Positions 46,972 to 55,801 of a stretch of DNA of 64,000 nucleotides are shown here, piece after piece. The DNA comes from Bacteroidota bacterium (GTDB lineage Bacteria > Bacteroidota > Bacteroidia > UKL13-3). Location: contig JAIXWD010000020.1 in assembly GCA_027482225.1 (NCBI GenBank), forward strand, positions 62,001 to 126,000, in the 5' to 3' direction. Position 1 is the first letter of the stretch; the number at the start of each line of letters is the position of its first letter. The notes beneath the pieces are model-generated. The model did not search any database. It saw only the letters and a list, made by a program, of their open reading frames with translations, and had not been told where the DNA came from. The translations under genes were made by a program, and so were the position numbers.

Positions 46972-47349
46972 TTATTAAATTGGATTTTGTGGGTGTGAAA
47001 TTAGTAGAAATATGTGTAATTGTAATTTATAGCCTAAGTGGCTATTATTCATGGCATAACATAACTGTTACTAATTATTTGAAAGTTTAATTACAAAACG
47101 TAATAATGAAATAAAATTTGGAATGATGAGCGCGGCAAGAATTTCCGTTCCAAAAAATGCCGTGAAATTTTGTTTTTTATGTTGATAATAGGGAAAAAAT
47201 ATGGGTTGTTTCACGCACAGGTAATAATGTAAGTAATTGGTATATAGTGTATAAAAAATATCCACACCCATGTGGATACAATAAAGTAAGGTTGTATATA
47301 TGTTGATGTCGTGAAACATTTTATTTGATACTTCAGGTTAGAATAAAAT
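46972..47349. other. Intergenic region before the UPF0173-parAB cluster with parS-like half sites
   Basis: 378 bases without a credible gene; a short open frame here looks spurious. It holds TGTTTCACG at 47207-47215 and its exact reverse complement CGTGAAACA at 47310-47318. Each matches nine bases of one side of the bacterial parS consensus. Between them lies the palindrome TATCCACA-CCCA-TGTGGATA (47259-47278), which matches two inverted DnaA boxes at 8 of 9 positions each. The same palindrome, read on the minus strand, is followed by TTTTTT and could be a weak terminator. A full 16-base parS was not found. Confidence 0.5.
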
Positions 47350-48036
47350 ATGCAGTTAACATACTTAGGTCATTCATGTTTCCAGATAGAGATGAGCGGA
47401 AAGCTTATCATATTTGATCCATTTATTCGGGGAAATGAATTGGCTGCTAAAATAGTGTTTTCAGAACTTAAAGCTGATTTCATTATGGTATCGCATGGGC
47501 ATGAAGATCATACAGCAGATTTGGTTGATTTGGCTAAACAAACAGGTGCAACTGTAGTGGCAAACTGGGAAATTCATGCATGGATAAATAAACAAGGCAT
47601 TACCAATACACACCCAATGAATATTGGTGGTAAATGGACTTTTGATTTTGGAACTGTGCAAATGGTTTATGCTGCTCATTCAAGTTCATTGCCTGACGGT
47701 AGTTATGGAGGAACAGCTGTTGGATTTGTGCTATCAAATGAAGCGAACAACGAAGCCATTTATTACGCGGGTGATACAGGATTGCATAGTGATATGAGTT
47801 ATATAGGTGAGCAGTATCGCATTAATTTAGCCATTTTGCCAATTGGAGATAATTTCACCATGGGGTATGTTGATGCTAACCGTGCTGCCGATATGTTGGG
47901 TTGCGAAAAAGTAGTAGCTATGCATTTTGATACATTTAATTATATAAAAGTTGATCACGAAAAGGCAATAAACTATTTCGAAAAGCACGAAAAAACATTA
48001 ATTATTCCAGCTGTAGGCAGCATTATAACCATTTAA
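47350..48036 (+). CDS. UPF0173 metal-dependent hydrolase
   Basis: 228 residues of the metallo-beta-lactamase fold, UPF0173 subgroup. The metal-binding motif reads SHGHEDHTADL (about residues 48-58; the usual form is HxHxDH). AAHSSSLPDG and the later YYAGDTGLHSDM and VVAMHFDTFNYIKVD supply further ligands. It ends NYFEKHEKTLIIPAVGSI, close to the family consensus. The substrate is unknown. It lies 26 bases upstream of parA and could be in the same transcript. Confidence 0.9.
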   Translation: MQLTYLGHSCFQIEMSGKLIIFDPFIRGNELAAKIVFSELKADFIMVSHGHEDHTADLVDLAKQTGATVVANWEIHAWINKQGITNTHPMNIGGKWTFDFGTVQMVYAAHSSSLPDGSYGGTAVGFVLSNEANNEAIYYAGDTGLHSDMSYIGEQYRINLAILPIGDNFTMGYVDANRAADMLGCEKVVAMHFDTFNYIKVDHEKAINYFEKHEKTLIIPAVGSIITI

Positions 48037-48062
48037 TAAATTAACAAACGACAATCATAATC

Positions 48063-48866
48063 ATGGGAAAAATAATATCAGTAGTAAATCAAAAAGGTGG
48101 TGTAGGTAAAACTACAACTGCCGTTAACTTGGCCGCAAGTTTAGCAGTATTAGAATACAAAATATTAGTGGTAGATGCGGATCCTCAAGCTAACACAACA
48201 TCTCACTTAGGTTTCGATCCTAAAAATGTGGAGCTGGGTTTGTACGAGGTGATGATTAACGATGTATTAGCCAGAGAAGCCATCATAAAAACTGAAGTTG
48301 ACTTTTTAGATTTACTTCCTTCTAATATTGACTTAGTGGGTGCCGAAATTGAATTGATTAATGTTCCTAATCGTGAGCGTGTGTTGCGTCACGCATTAGA
48401 TCCAATTAAAAAAGATTACGATTTTATTATTATTGATTGTTCACCATCATTAGGTTTAATTACCACCAATTCTCTTACAGCAAGTGATAGTGTAATTATT
48501 CCAGTGCAGTGCGAGTATTTTGCATTGGAAGGTTTGGGTAAATTATTAAACACAATAAAAATTGTTCAAAGCAGCATTAATCCCGATTTGCAAATAGAAG
48601 GTTTATTATTAACCATGTATGATATGCGCTTACGCTTAAGTAACCAAGTTGTTGAAGAAGTGAAAATGCACTTCCAACAAATGGTATTTGATACCATTAT
48701 ACAGCGAAACACCCGTTTAAGTGAGGCACCTAGTTTTGGGAAACCAGTAATTGCTTATGATGCCGAATGTAAGGGTACTATCAACTACTTAAATTTAGCC
48801 AAAGAGTTGTTGCAAAAAAATGGTTTAACTAAAATGAACATGTTTGAGTCGATCACACTCAATTAA
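48063..48866 (+). CDS. parA: ParA chromosome-partitioning ATPase
   Basis: A Walker-type ATPase that moves ParB-parS complexes along the nucleoid. The 267 residues carry the deviant Walker A VNQKGGVGKTTTAVNLAASL (residues 8-27), VVDADPQANTT (Walker A') and FIIIDCSPSLGLIT (Walker B). There is no N-terminal DNA-binding extension, as in chromosomal Soj/ParA. parB follows after 36 bases, then DUF5683, dapB and lepB, a cluster order often kept in this phylum. Confidence 0.95.
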   Translation: MGKIISVVNQKGGVGKTTTAVNLAASLAVLEYKILVVDADPQANTTSHLGFDPKNVELGLYEVMINDVLAREAIIKTEVDFLDLLPSNIDLVGAEIELINVPNRERVLRHALDPIKKDYDFIIIDCSPSLGLITTNSLTASDSVIIPVQCEYFALEGLGKLLNTIKIVQSSINPDLQIEGLLLTMYDMRLRLSNQVVEEVKMHFQQMVFDTIIQRNTRLSEAPSFGKPVIAYDAECKGTINYLNLAKELLQKNGLTKMNMFESITLN

Positions 48867-48902
48867 TTGTTTAATTACAAAAAATATAAACAACATTATT
48901 TT

Positions 48903-49808
48903 ATGAGTCAACCAAAAAAAAGTGGACTAGGCCGTGGATTAAGCGCTTTACTTTCTGATGCTAGCACGGATATTACCAATACAGCAACAGAAGCAAGACC
49001 CGCTAATTCAATCAGCGAAATATCAATAAGCCAAATACAAGCAAACCCATTCCAACCTCGAACAGAGTTTGAAGAAGTGGCTTTAGCAGAATTAGCAGAG
49101 TCGATTAAAATACATGGTGTTATACAACCCATTACAGTTCGTAAAATGGGTTACGATAGCTACCAAATTATTTCTGGTGAACGCAGAACACGTGCAAGTA
49201 TTTTAGCAGGATTATCAAGAATTCCTGCATATATACGTGTAGCAAACGACCAAGAAATGCTAGAAATGGCATTGATTGAAAATATTCAACGCGAAGAATT
49301 AAACCCAATTGAAATTGGATTAAGTTACAAGCGTTTAATGGAAGAATGCAGTTTAAAACAAGATGAAGTAGGAGATAGGGTTGGTAAAAACAGAAGCACG
49401 GTTACTAATTACTTACGTTTATTAAAGTTACCCGATTCTGTTCAGCTTGCTCTTAAAGAAGGCAAAATTAGTATGGGCCACGCGCGTGCTATTATTAACG
49501 TTGACGATCCTAAGAAACAGGAGTGGATGTTAGAGCAAATGTTGGCAAACGAGTTAAGTGTGCGTAGTGTAGAAAACCTAGTACGTGAAGAAAATGCCAA
49601 GCCTAATGATATAAAAGCAAGTAAAACCCCGGCTAAACCTAATAAATCGGAAACATTGGTGGAGTATCAAAAAAGTTTAAGTGATAGGTTTAATACCAAA
49701 ATTAGCATTAAAGCTGATGATAAAGGACGTGGAAATATTAAAATCCCATTCCGTTCGCAAGCAGAATTACAAAGAATTTTAGACTTGATGCAATTAGATG
49801 AAAATTAA
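48903..49808 (+). CDS. parB: ParB chromosome-partitioning DNA-binding protein
   Basis: A CTP-dependent DNA clamp that loads at parS. It has 301 residues from ATG 48903, which gives the family N-terminus SGLGRGLSALLSD. Signature parts are QIQANPFQPRTEF, SGERRTRASILAG (the C motif for CTP, GERRxRA) and ENIQREELNPIEIG. A helix-turn-helix region DRVGKNRSTVTNYLRLLKLP (about residues 160-179) and a dimerising tail follow. The frame is open a little further upstream, but the ATG fits ParB. A terminator follows. Confidence 0.95.
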   Translation: MSQPKKSGLGRGLSALLSDASTDITNTATEARPANSISEISISQIQANPFQPRTEFEEVALAELAESIKIHGVIQPITVRKMGYDSYQIISGERRTRASILAGLSRIPAYIRVANDQEMLEMALIENIQREELNPIEIGLSYKRLMEECSLKQDEVGDRVGKNRSTVTNYLRLLKLPDSVQLALKEGKISMGHARAIINVDDPKKQEWMLEQMLANELSVRSVENLVREENAKPNDIKASKTPAKPNKSETLVEYQKSLSDRFNTKISIKADDKGRGNIKIPFRSQAELQRILDLMQLDEN

Positions 49809-49828
49809 TTGACATGAATTTTATATTT

Positions 49829-49865
49829 AAAAACGCCAAACGTCTTGCACGTTTGGCGTTTTTTT
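49829..49865 (+). terminator. Terminator after parB
   Basis: A stem of about 13-15 base pairs centred on a CTTGC loop: AACGCCAAACGT pairs with the right arm, and seven T's follow. Confidence 0.92.
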
Positions 49866-50028
49866 ATCCCTGACATACTGCGCATTAATGTCGAAATTAT
49901 TTTGCCTAAGGCTGCTTAAATACGATAACATACAGATCACGAATAATTTATATAAGTTCATTAGCCCCTGTTAAAACTTACTTCTAATAAATTAATGCCA
50001 CCTAACCATTCAGATCTTTTGTGCTCGC

Positions 50029-50094
50029 TTTGGTTTATAACCAATTCAAATACATTTGTGGTAAATATTTCTCTCCATTAGTACCTAAAGGTAC
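50029..50094 (+). promoter_or_regulatory. Promoter of the DUF5683 gene and a leader inverted repeat
   Basis: TTTG at 50029-50032, an 18-base spacer and a perfect TACATTTG at 50051-50058. The predicted leader contains the inverted repeat GTACCT-AA-AGGTAC (50081-50094). A second TACATTTG is at 50120-50127. These elements, with the parB terminator, are all I can find in the 331-base gap 49809-50139. Confidence 0.6.
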
Positions 50095-50139
50095 ATTTAA
50101 AATTCCACCCTATTTTGTTTACATTTGCCATTGTTAAAA

Positions 50140-50766
50140 ATGAATAGTAAGTACATATTAGGTGTTATAATGGTTTTGACTTTGTGTGTAAGCACCAAAG
50201 CTTTAGCTCAAGGCCCTATCAATGATAGTTTAACATCAATACCTTTTGGCTATAGTAACGATACCGCATACAAAAATATCAAGAGTAATAAAGCTTCTAA
50301 AAAAGACACCTCTACTTTTGTAAAACACTCACCTAAAAAGGCAACCCTATTATCTGTTTTTTTACCAGGTGCTGGACAAGCATACAATAAAAAGTATTGG
50401 AAAATACCCATAGTTTATGCCGCGGAAGGTGCTTTAGTTTATAGCGTTATTTTTTATACCAAACAATACAACAATTTTAAAGCGGCATACTCCGAGCGTG
50501 TAACAACAGGATATAATATGGATGGATTTTACAATCAGTTTCAAACCCCAACCTTGCAAAATTTTCGTGATTCATACCGCTATAACCGTGATTTATCATA
50601 CATAGGTTTAGGTGCTGTATACATTTTACAGCTTGTTGATGCTGCTGTTGATGCTCATTTTTTTGATTTTAAAATAACAGATGATTTGTCAATAAATATA
50701 CAACCCACCTATCAATTTGTGGGCTCTATTCCAAGTTCTCAACTTTTATTTACGTTTAAGTTTTAA
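50140..50766 (+). CDS. DUF5683 family exported protein
   Basis: 208 residues from ATG 50140. A signal peptide ends STKALAQ (about residues 1-24). The diagnostic part of DUF5683 is ATLLSVFLPGAGQAYNKKYW (about residues 70-89), followed by KIPIVYAAEGALVYSVIFY, a membrane-like helix. The protein ends in a beta-rich stretch with a terminal Phe, as in envelope proteins. The family is common in Bacteroidota, and its usual place between parB and dapB is kept here. Role unknown; an envelope function is inferred from the signal peptide. Confidence 0.85.
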   Translation: MNSKYILGVIMVLTLCVSTKALAQGPINDSLTSIPFGYSNDTAYKNIKSNKASKKDTSTFVKHSPKKATLLSVFLPGAGQAYNKKYWKIPIVYAAEGALVYSVIFYTKQYNNFKAAYSERVTTGYNMDGFYNQFQTPTLQNFRDSYRYNRDLSYIGLGAVYILQLVDAAVDAHFFDFKITDDLSINIQPTYQFVGSIPSSQLLFTFKF

Positions 50767-50860
50767 AAAAATGAGAAGAATGTGTATTTTTACTACGAAT
50801 TTTAATTCCTGTTAACATTAATCCTCACAACCAACTACAACTCAATAAAAACATTATCAG

Positions 50861-51604
50861 ATGAAAATTGCATTATTAGGTTATGGCAAAATGGGTAAAG
50901 CAGTTGAAAAAATTGCACTTGCTAAAGGTCACGAAATTGTGTACAAAGTTAGTTTGGAAAACTCCTTCGATTTTATGCCTATTAGCTTGCAGAATGTAGA
51001 TGTTGCAATAGACTTTAGTATGCCAGATGCTGCAGTTGAAAACATCAATAAATGTTTTGAAGCAAAGGTTCCCTTAGTTATTGGTACCACAGGTTGGTAT
51101 GATCAGTTTGACAAGATTAAAAGCCGTTGTTTATCTGAAGAACAAAGCATGGTTCACAGCACCAACTTTAGTGTTGGTGTAAATATCTTCTTTAAGTTAA
51201 ATAAATTATTAGCTAAAATGATGGCAGAACAAGAAGATTATGATGTAATGATTGAGGAAATTCATCATACCGAGAAAAAAGACCATCCAAGCGGTACGGC
51301 TTTAACTTTAGTTAATCAAATATTAGCAGAAAGTAAATTTAAAGACAGCTATAAAGGCCGATTAATTTATAATGAAAACACCCCTTCGCAAAGTTTAAAA
51401 CCTAATGAGTTACTTATTGAATCAAAACGTGTTGCTGATGTTACAGGCGATCATTTTGTAAAATACGAATCTGTAATTGATGGCATAGAAATTCGCCATG
51501 TAGCTAAATCACGTTATGGTTTTGCAAAAGGTGCAGTGCTAGCAGCAGAGTGGTTAATAGGTAAAAAAGGTATTTATACTATGGAAGATATTTTAAATCT
51601 TTAA
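50861..51604 (+). CDS. dapB: 4-hydroxy-tetrahydrodipicolinate reductase
   Basis: Reduces hydroxy-tetrahydrodipicolinate with NAD(P)H in the diaminopimelate/lysine route. The 247 residues begin MKIALLGYGKMGKAVEKIA (the GxGxMG dinucleotide loop). They contain VIGTTGWYDQ, ASTNFSVGVN-type STNFSVGVNIF, and IEEIHHTEKKDHPSGTAL (the substrate-binding HH and KxxPSGTA). The length is normal. It shows that the cell makes meso-diaminopimelate for peptidoglycan and lysine. Confidence 0.95.
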   Translation: MKIALLGYGKMGKAVEKIALAKGHEIVYKVSLENSFDFMPISLQNVDVAIDFSMPDAAVENINKCFEAKVPLVIGTTGWYDQFDKIKSRCLSEEQSMVHSTNFSVGVNIFFKLNKLLAKMMAEQEDYDVMIEEIHHTEKKDHPSGTALTLVNQILAESKFKDSYKGRLIYNENTPSQSLKPNELLIESKRVADVTGDHFVKYESVIDGIEIRHVAKSRYGFAKGAVLAAEWLIGKKGIYTMEDILNL

Positions 51605-51718
51605 TTGACCTTCCGCAATTAATTTTATCCGTTTAACAAAATTTAAACAGAGAATGAAGGTTTGCTCGTTTTATTATAACAAGTAAGACAATCATCACAA
51701 TAAACTAACTAATAAAAC

Positions 51719-52966
51719 ATGTACAATAAATTTTTTGCCATGCTTAATAAGCGCGAACAATATAGCTTTTGGCTAATGAGTGGCATCAACTTGTTCTTCT
51801 TTATTATTATGAGCTTTGTAACTGGCTCATCTTTTGTTACCAATATCCTATTTTTTATATTGATACAAGCAGCTATAATTGGCTACTACATTTTTGTTAA
51901 TCGTTTTAAACGTAAAACCAAATCACGCGAGTGGATTGATGCGATTGCATTTGCAGTTGTTGCAGCTACCTTAATTCGTACGTTTTTTATAGAAGCATAT
52001 ACCATACCTACTTCATCAATGGAAAAATCGTTATTGGTTGGCGATTTTTTATTTGTAAGTAAGGTAAATTACGGGGCTCGTGCTCCTATTACCCCTGTTA
52101 GTTTCCCATTTGCCCACAATACCATGCCTTTAGTTGGTGGTAATTCATACATCGAGTGGCCAAATATGCCTTACATGCGTTTACCAGGTTTTCAAAAAAT
52201 AAAAAATAATGATGTAGTGGTATTTAACTATCCTGCAGAAGATGGACGACCATTAGATAAAAAAGAAAATTACATTAAACGATGTTTAGGTATTGCAGGT
52301 GATAGCTTAGCTGTAATTAATCAGCAGGTCTTTATTAATGGAGTAGCAGTGGAAAATCCGCCTAAAATGCAGTTTAAATATTATGTTCAAACTGATGGTT
52401 CATTTGATGAAAAGGTTGCTAAACGTAATGATATTACCGAGGGAGGACGTGTAAGCGATCAAGGAGATTTTGAATTGTTGTTAACTAAAAATGCCAAAGA
52501 AGATTTGTTGCAACAAAGTTGGGTAAAAAAAGTAGAGAATACTTTACAAGCCAAAGGTGCTGGTGCTGCATATATCTTTCCGTTTAAAGAGAATTGGGGT
52601 TGGAACGTAGATAATTTTGGTGCCATATACATACCTAAAGAAGGCGATGTAATTAAACTTGATACCGTAACTTACTTTATTTATGAACGTGCTATTAAGG
52701 TATACGAAAATAATCCAACACTTGAAATGAAAGACAATAAAGTATATTTAGAAGGTAATGAAATTACTTCTTATACTTTTAAGCAAAACTATTATTTTAT
52801 GATGGGTGATAACCGCCATAACTCTGCCGATTCTCGCTTTTGGGGGTTTGTACCCGAAGACCATATTGTGGGTAAGGCATTGTTTACTTGGATGAGTTTA
52901 GATCCGAATGAAACGAATATTTTTAAGAAAATACGTTGGAATAGAATTTTTAGAGGGATTAATTAA
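51719..52966 (+). CDS. lepB: Signal peptidase I
   Basis: Cleaves signal peptides from exported proteins at the inner membrane. The 415 residues start with three hydrophobic segments (about 19-36, 39-60 and 74-92), then the catalytic Ser100 in PTSSMEKSLLVGDF and the catalytic Lys187 in ENYIKRCLGIAGD. The C-terminal box is GDNRHNSADSRFWGFVPE. A long insertion (about residues 210-300), typical of Bacteroidota LepB, separates the catalytic blocks. It ends the parAB-DUF5683-dapB-lepB series and has a strong terminator. Confidence 0.95.
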   Translation: MYNKFFAMLNKREQYSFWLMSGINLFFFIIMSFVTGSSFVTNILFFILIQAAIIGYYIFVNRFKRKTKSREWIDAIAFAVVAATLIRTFFIEAYTIPTSSMEKSLLVGDFLFVSKVNYGARAPITPVSFPFAHNTMPLVGGNSYIEWPNMPYMRLPGFQKIKNNDVVVFNYPAEDGRPLDKKENYIKRCLGIAGDSLAVINQQVFINGVAVENPPKMQFKYYVQTDGSFDEKVAKRNDITEGGRVSDQGDFELLLTKNAKEDLLQQSWVKKVENTLQAKGAGAAYIFPFKENWGWNVDNFGAIYIPKEGDVIKLDTVTYFIYERAIKVYENNPTLEMKDNKVYLEGNEITSYTFKQNYYFMMGDNRHNSADSRFWGFVPEDHIVGKALFTWMSLDPNETNIFKKIRWNRIFRGIN

Positions 52967-52984
52967 TCATTTCGATTTGATATT

Positions 52985-53020
52985 AAAAAGCCGCTTTCAA
53001 TTTATTGAGAGCGGCTTTTT
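52985..53020. terminator. Bidirectional terminator between lepB and the asparaginase gene
   Basis: A 16-base-pair stem, TTTA loop, with AAAAA and TTTTT on either side (52985-53000 with 53005-53020, one G-T pair). It serves both convergent genes. Confidence 0.93.
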
Positions 53021-53023
53021 CTG

Positions 53024-54052
53024 TTATACAATTTTTAAAGTTGCTAATTGCTTTAATAATGTTTCGCTTACTTTAATTGCTCCAGTGGTAAGTTTGTTAA
53101 AGTTAATAATAGGAGATTGTAAATGATGTTGCAATGGTTCCAAATCTTTTGTGCTAAATAATCCGCTGGCATTTATCAATGCTTGTGCAACATTATATTG
53201 CGGTAACATTTTACCGTCATCAATCTTAATACATACTCCAAGTTTTTGCTCAGTAAATGTCATGCAAAAAATACCTTCAGCACCTGTTTTACCTATGATT
53301 TTAGGTGCAGTAATTTGCATCATATCTGTACAATATCTTTTGCTTCCAGCAACCATAAAAGGGTAATTACTAACTGTGTTTACTACAACTTTACAAGCTG
53401 CCTTTACGGCATGAGGTAAATGGTTGTTGCTCACTAAATTTTTATAAGCTATAGCCTGATTTTTTACAGGTACACTAAAAATGGGTGCACTACAACCATC
53501 TAAGGCAGTTATCATTTGTTGTTCGGGGTATTCATACATTAAGGCACAAATTTGTTTAATGGCTTTTTGTAATGGGTGGTTTGGGTTGATGTAATTTTCA
53601 ATTGGCCAATTCATAAGTACACATGTGGCTAACATACCAGCATGTTTACCGCTGCAATTGTTGTGTATGTGATGTGGCTTAACATCGCCTTTTATTAATG
53701 CATTGGCATCTTTTTTACTGCTTGGGTATTGAGGTCCACAATTTAAATTATCTGGGTTTAATCCAATTTTTTTTAAGATGGCATTCACTACAATCAAGTG
53801 TTCGCTTTCTGCATTGTGAGAGCCACACATTACAGCAATTTCTTCTAATGTAAAATTAAATTTATCTATTCCACCATTAATAATAAGTGGAATTACCTGA
53901 AGCAGTTTCATGGCACTTCTTGGGTAACACAATTGTTCTGTATCACCCACGCTAAATATAATTTCATTTTGTTGGTTAACAATACAAATTACACCTCGGT
54001 GAAAGCTTTCTAATAAACCACCTCTATATACTTCAACTAAAATTGGATTCAT
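53024..54052 (-). CDS. Asparaginase, type II (Rhizobium etli AnsA family)
   Basis: 342 residues of the Asparaginase_II family, unrelated in sequence to the usual AnsA/AnsB. Conserved blocks include NPILVEVYRGGLLESFHRG, then DTEQLCYPRSAMKLLQVIPL (about residues 36-55, with the catalytic-type PRSxMK). Also present are HNNCSGKHAGMLATC and ALDGCSAPIFSVPV. These match the thermolabile AnsII of Rhizobium etli. It hydrolyses asparagine to aspartate. A perfect -7 box TACATTTG ends six bases before the ATG (complement of 54059-54066), so the mRNA is probably leaderless. Its stop is next to the shared lepB terminator. Confidence 0.9.
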   Translation of the reverse strand: MNPILVEVYRGGLLESFHRGVICIVNQQNEIIFSVGDTEQLCYPRSAMKLLQVIPLIINGGIDKFNFTLEEIAVMCGSHNAESEHLIVVNAILKKIGLNPDNLNCGPQYPSSKKDANALIKGDVKPHHIHNNCSGKHAGMLATCVLMNWPIENYINPNHPLQKAIKQICALMYEYPEQQMITALDGCSAPIFSVPVKNQAIAYKNLVSNNHLPHAVKAACKVVVNTVSNYPFMVAGSKRYCTDMMQITAPKIIGKTGAEGIFCMTFTEQKLGVCIKIDDGKMLPQYNVAQALINASGLFSTKDLEPLQHHLQSPIINFNKLTTGAIKVSETLLKQLATLKIV

Positions 54053-54086
54053 AAACTACAAATGTAAAAATTATAGTGGGTTTAAA

Positions 54087-54953
54087 TTACCCAGTTGTTG
54101 TTCTTATGCTTAAAAATTGAGGTAATATTTCTATATCAAAACTATTCGATTCCATGTATTCGCCATCTAAATGTGCTTTTAGTTTTTGCGGTGAGTTTAA
54201 AGATATTTTTTTACACGTTTTATACTTTATAAACGATAGGGGTTTATCTAAATGCTTACCGTTTTCAATTATGGGCAAATACTTTAAACGTTTTAAAAGT
54301 GGTAACTTATTAATTATTATTAATTCAAGTAAGCCATCATTTACTTCTGCTAATGGTGCTACTTTAAATCCTCCCCCGTATGTTTTACCATTAGCGGCAC
54401 TTAGCATGAATAAATTTACTTCATGGTATTCTTCATCGGTAATGATTTTTACTTTAGTTTCATTATAGAACAGTAACAAACTGATAACGGTACTATAATA
54501 AGCAGCCTTCCCATTTAGTAATTTTTTTGCCATTAACTTTTTTACTACCCAGCCATCAAAGCCAATACCAACTCCGTTTATAAAAAGTTTTTTATTGCAA
54601 ATGCCCGCATCAATCTTTTTTGGAGTTGCAAATAATGCTGTTTCAATCTGGTGTTGTATTACTTGCTTACCATTAAGTATGGTAGCAATATCATTACCTG
54701 TACCACAACTAATAATGCCAATAGGTATATTTATATTTTTAAAATGATTGAGGGTATAGTTAATTGTACCATCACCACCCATGATGATTAAATCTGTTAA
54801 ATTATTTAAATTTTGAGGTAGGTTATTGGTAAATGACTGATAATTTAAACCATGCTGTTTAATGAAATTTTCTAATGAAGGTAAAAGCTTTAATGGTTTG
54901 CCTTTTCCAGATTGGGGATTACAAATAACAGCTATATTTCTAATACTCATCAA
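54087..54953 (-). CDS. Lipid kinase of the diacylglycerol kinase (YegS/DagK) family
   Basis: 288 residues of the DAGK catalytic fold, which phosphorylates a lipid hydroxyl with ATP. The blocks NPQSGKGKPLKLLP (residues 13-26), LIIMGGDGTINYTLNHF (the GGDGT nucleotide motif) and GISCGTGNDIA (the second glycine motif) are conserved. The C-terminal half has the lipid-binding beta part. The likely substrate is diacylglycerol or a related lipid; undecaprenol or sphingoid substrates are possible in this phylum. It begins five bases after the Sua5-type gene and is likely cotranscribed with it. Confidence 0.88.
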   Translation of the reverse strand: MMSIRNIAVICNPQSGKGKPLKLLPSLENFIKQHGLNYQSFTNNLPQNLNNLTDLIIMGGDGTINYTLNHFKNINIPIGIISCGTGNDIATILNGKQVIQHQIETALFATPKKIDAGICNKKLFINGVGIGFDGWVVKKLMAKKLLNGKAAYYSTVISLLLFYNETKVKIITDEEYHEVNLFMLSAANGKTYGGGFKVAPLAEVNDGLLELIIINKLPLLKRLKYLPIIENGKHLDKPLSFIKYKTCKKISLNSPQKLKAHLDGEYMESNSFDIEILPQFLSIRTTTG

Positions 54954-54958
54954 TAGTT

Positions 54959-55573
54959 TTACGAGTTTAATTGACCTTTACCTTGACGAATGATATGAAC
55001 CTCATCTTCACTACAATCAACAATGGTTGAAGGGATATTACCTCCAGCACCACCATCAATAACACAATCAACTATGTGATCAAACTTTTCATGAATTTCT
55101 TCAGGGTTTGTCATGTATTCTAATATTTCATCATCATGATGAATTGTTGTTACTACTAATGGAATACCTAATTCTTTAATTATGGTTTGTGCAATGGCAT
55201 TATCAGGCACACGTATGCCAATTGTTTTTTTAGTACCGCTAAAGTATTTGGTTACATTATTATTTGCTTTTAAAATAAATGTAAAAGGTCCAGGTAAATT
55301 ATTTTTAAGCAAACGAAAAACAGCCCTATCGATAACAGCGGTATAATCCGATATGTTTGACAAATCAGAGCAAATGAGGGAGAAGTTAACCTTTTCAGGT
55401 TTTTTACCTGATACACGTGCCATACGTTCAATTGCCTTTTTGCTATCTAATCTGCAAGCCATGGCATAAATGGTATCTGTAGGTACAATTATTACCCCAT
55501 CTTTTTGTAATATGTCCATCACCTTTTTTAGGTCACGTGGGTTTGGATTTTGAGGATGTAATTCAACTAACAT
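54959..55573 (-). CDS. Sua5/YciO/YrdC family protein, probable threonylcarbamoyl-AMP synthase
   Basis: 204 residues from ATG 55573-55571. Sua5/YrdC-fold proteins make threonylcarbamoyl-AMP for the t6A tRNA modification. Visible signatures are IIVPTDTIYAMACRLDSKKA (about residues 22-41) and PEKVNFSLICSDLSNIS. PGPFTFILKANNNV (the PGPxT motif) and IGIRVPDN follow. It is the shorter YciO-like version without the C-terminal Sua5 domain, so the t6A role is likely but not certain. It is first of a unit with the lipid kinase. Confidence 0.85.
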   Translation of the reverse strand: MLVELHPQNPNPRDLKKVMDILQKDGVIIVPTDTIYAMACRLDSKKAIERMARVSGKKPEKVNFSLICSDLSNISDYTAVIDRAVFRLLKNNLPGPFTFILKANNNVTKYFSGTKKTIGIRVPDNAIAQTIIKELGIPLVVTTIHHDDEILEYMTNPEEIHEKFDHIVDCVIDGGAGGNIPSTIVDCSEDEVHIIRQGKGQLNS

Positions 55574-55801
55574 AATGCTAAGGTAATACTTTGTGTGCAA
55601 AGCACTAAAAATGTATGGTATTTTTAGCTACCAATATAGAAAAGCTAAATTTGTTTTACAGTATTATTAATTGTTAAATGATAACTACTGTTATTAGCAT
55701 ATTGATGTTACTGATTTGATAAATAAATAATAGATATCTTATCTGTAATAAGATTTAAAATATAAAGTAAAGTATTTATTCAATTATTTATCCTGTGTTT
55801 T

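Noticed and set aside
47259-47278. The palindrome TATCCACA/TGTGGATA as a proven origin of replication.
   Set aside because: Only two DnaA-like boxes are present, each with a mismatch at the first base, and no box cluster or dnaA gene is in the window. It is kept as a lead only.
47071-47319. An 82-codon minus-strand open frame in the intergenic region before the UPF0173 gene.
   Set aside because: Its composition looks like random AT-rich sequence (many C, Y, H and F residues in no order). It has no domain and runs through the palindrome and the parS-like half sites. No promoter or homology can be supported.
55736-55754. A seven-base-pair hairpin after the nine-gene operon as a terminator.
   Set aside because: All A/T apart from two G-C pairs and without a T tract on the minus strand. 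Too weak to list as a terminator.
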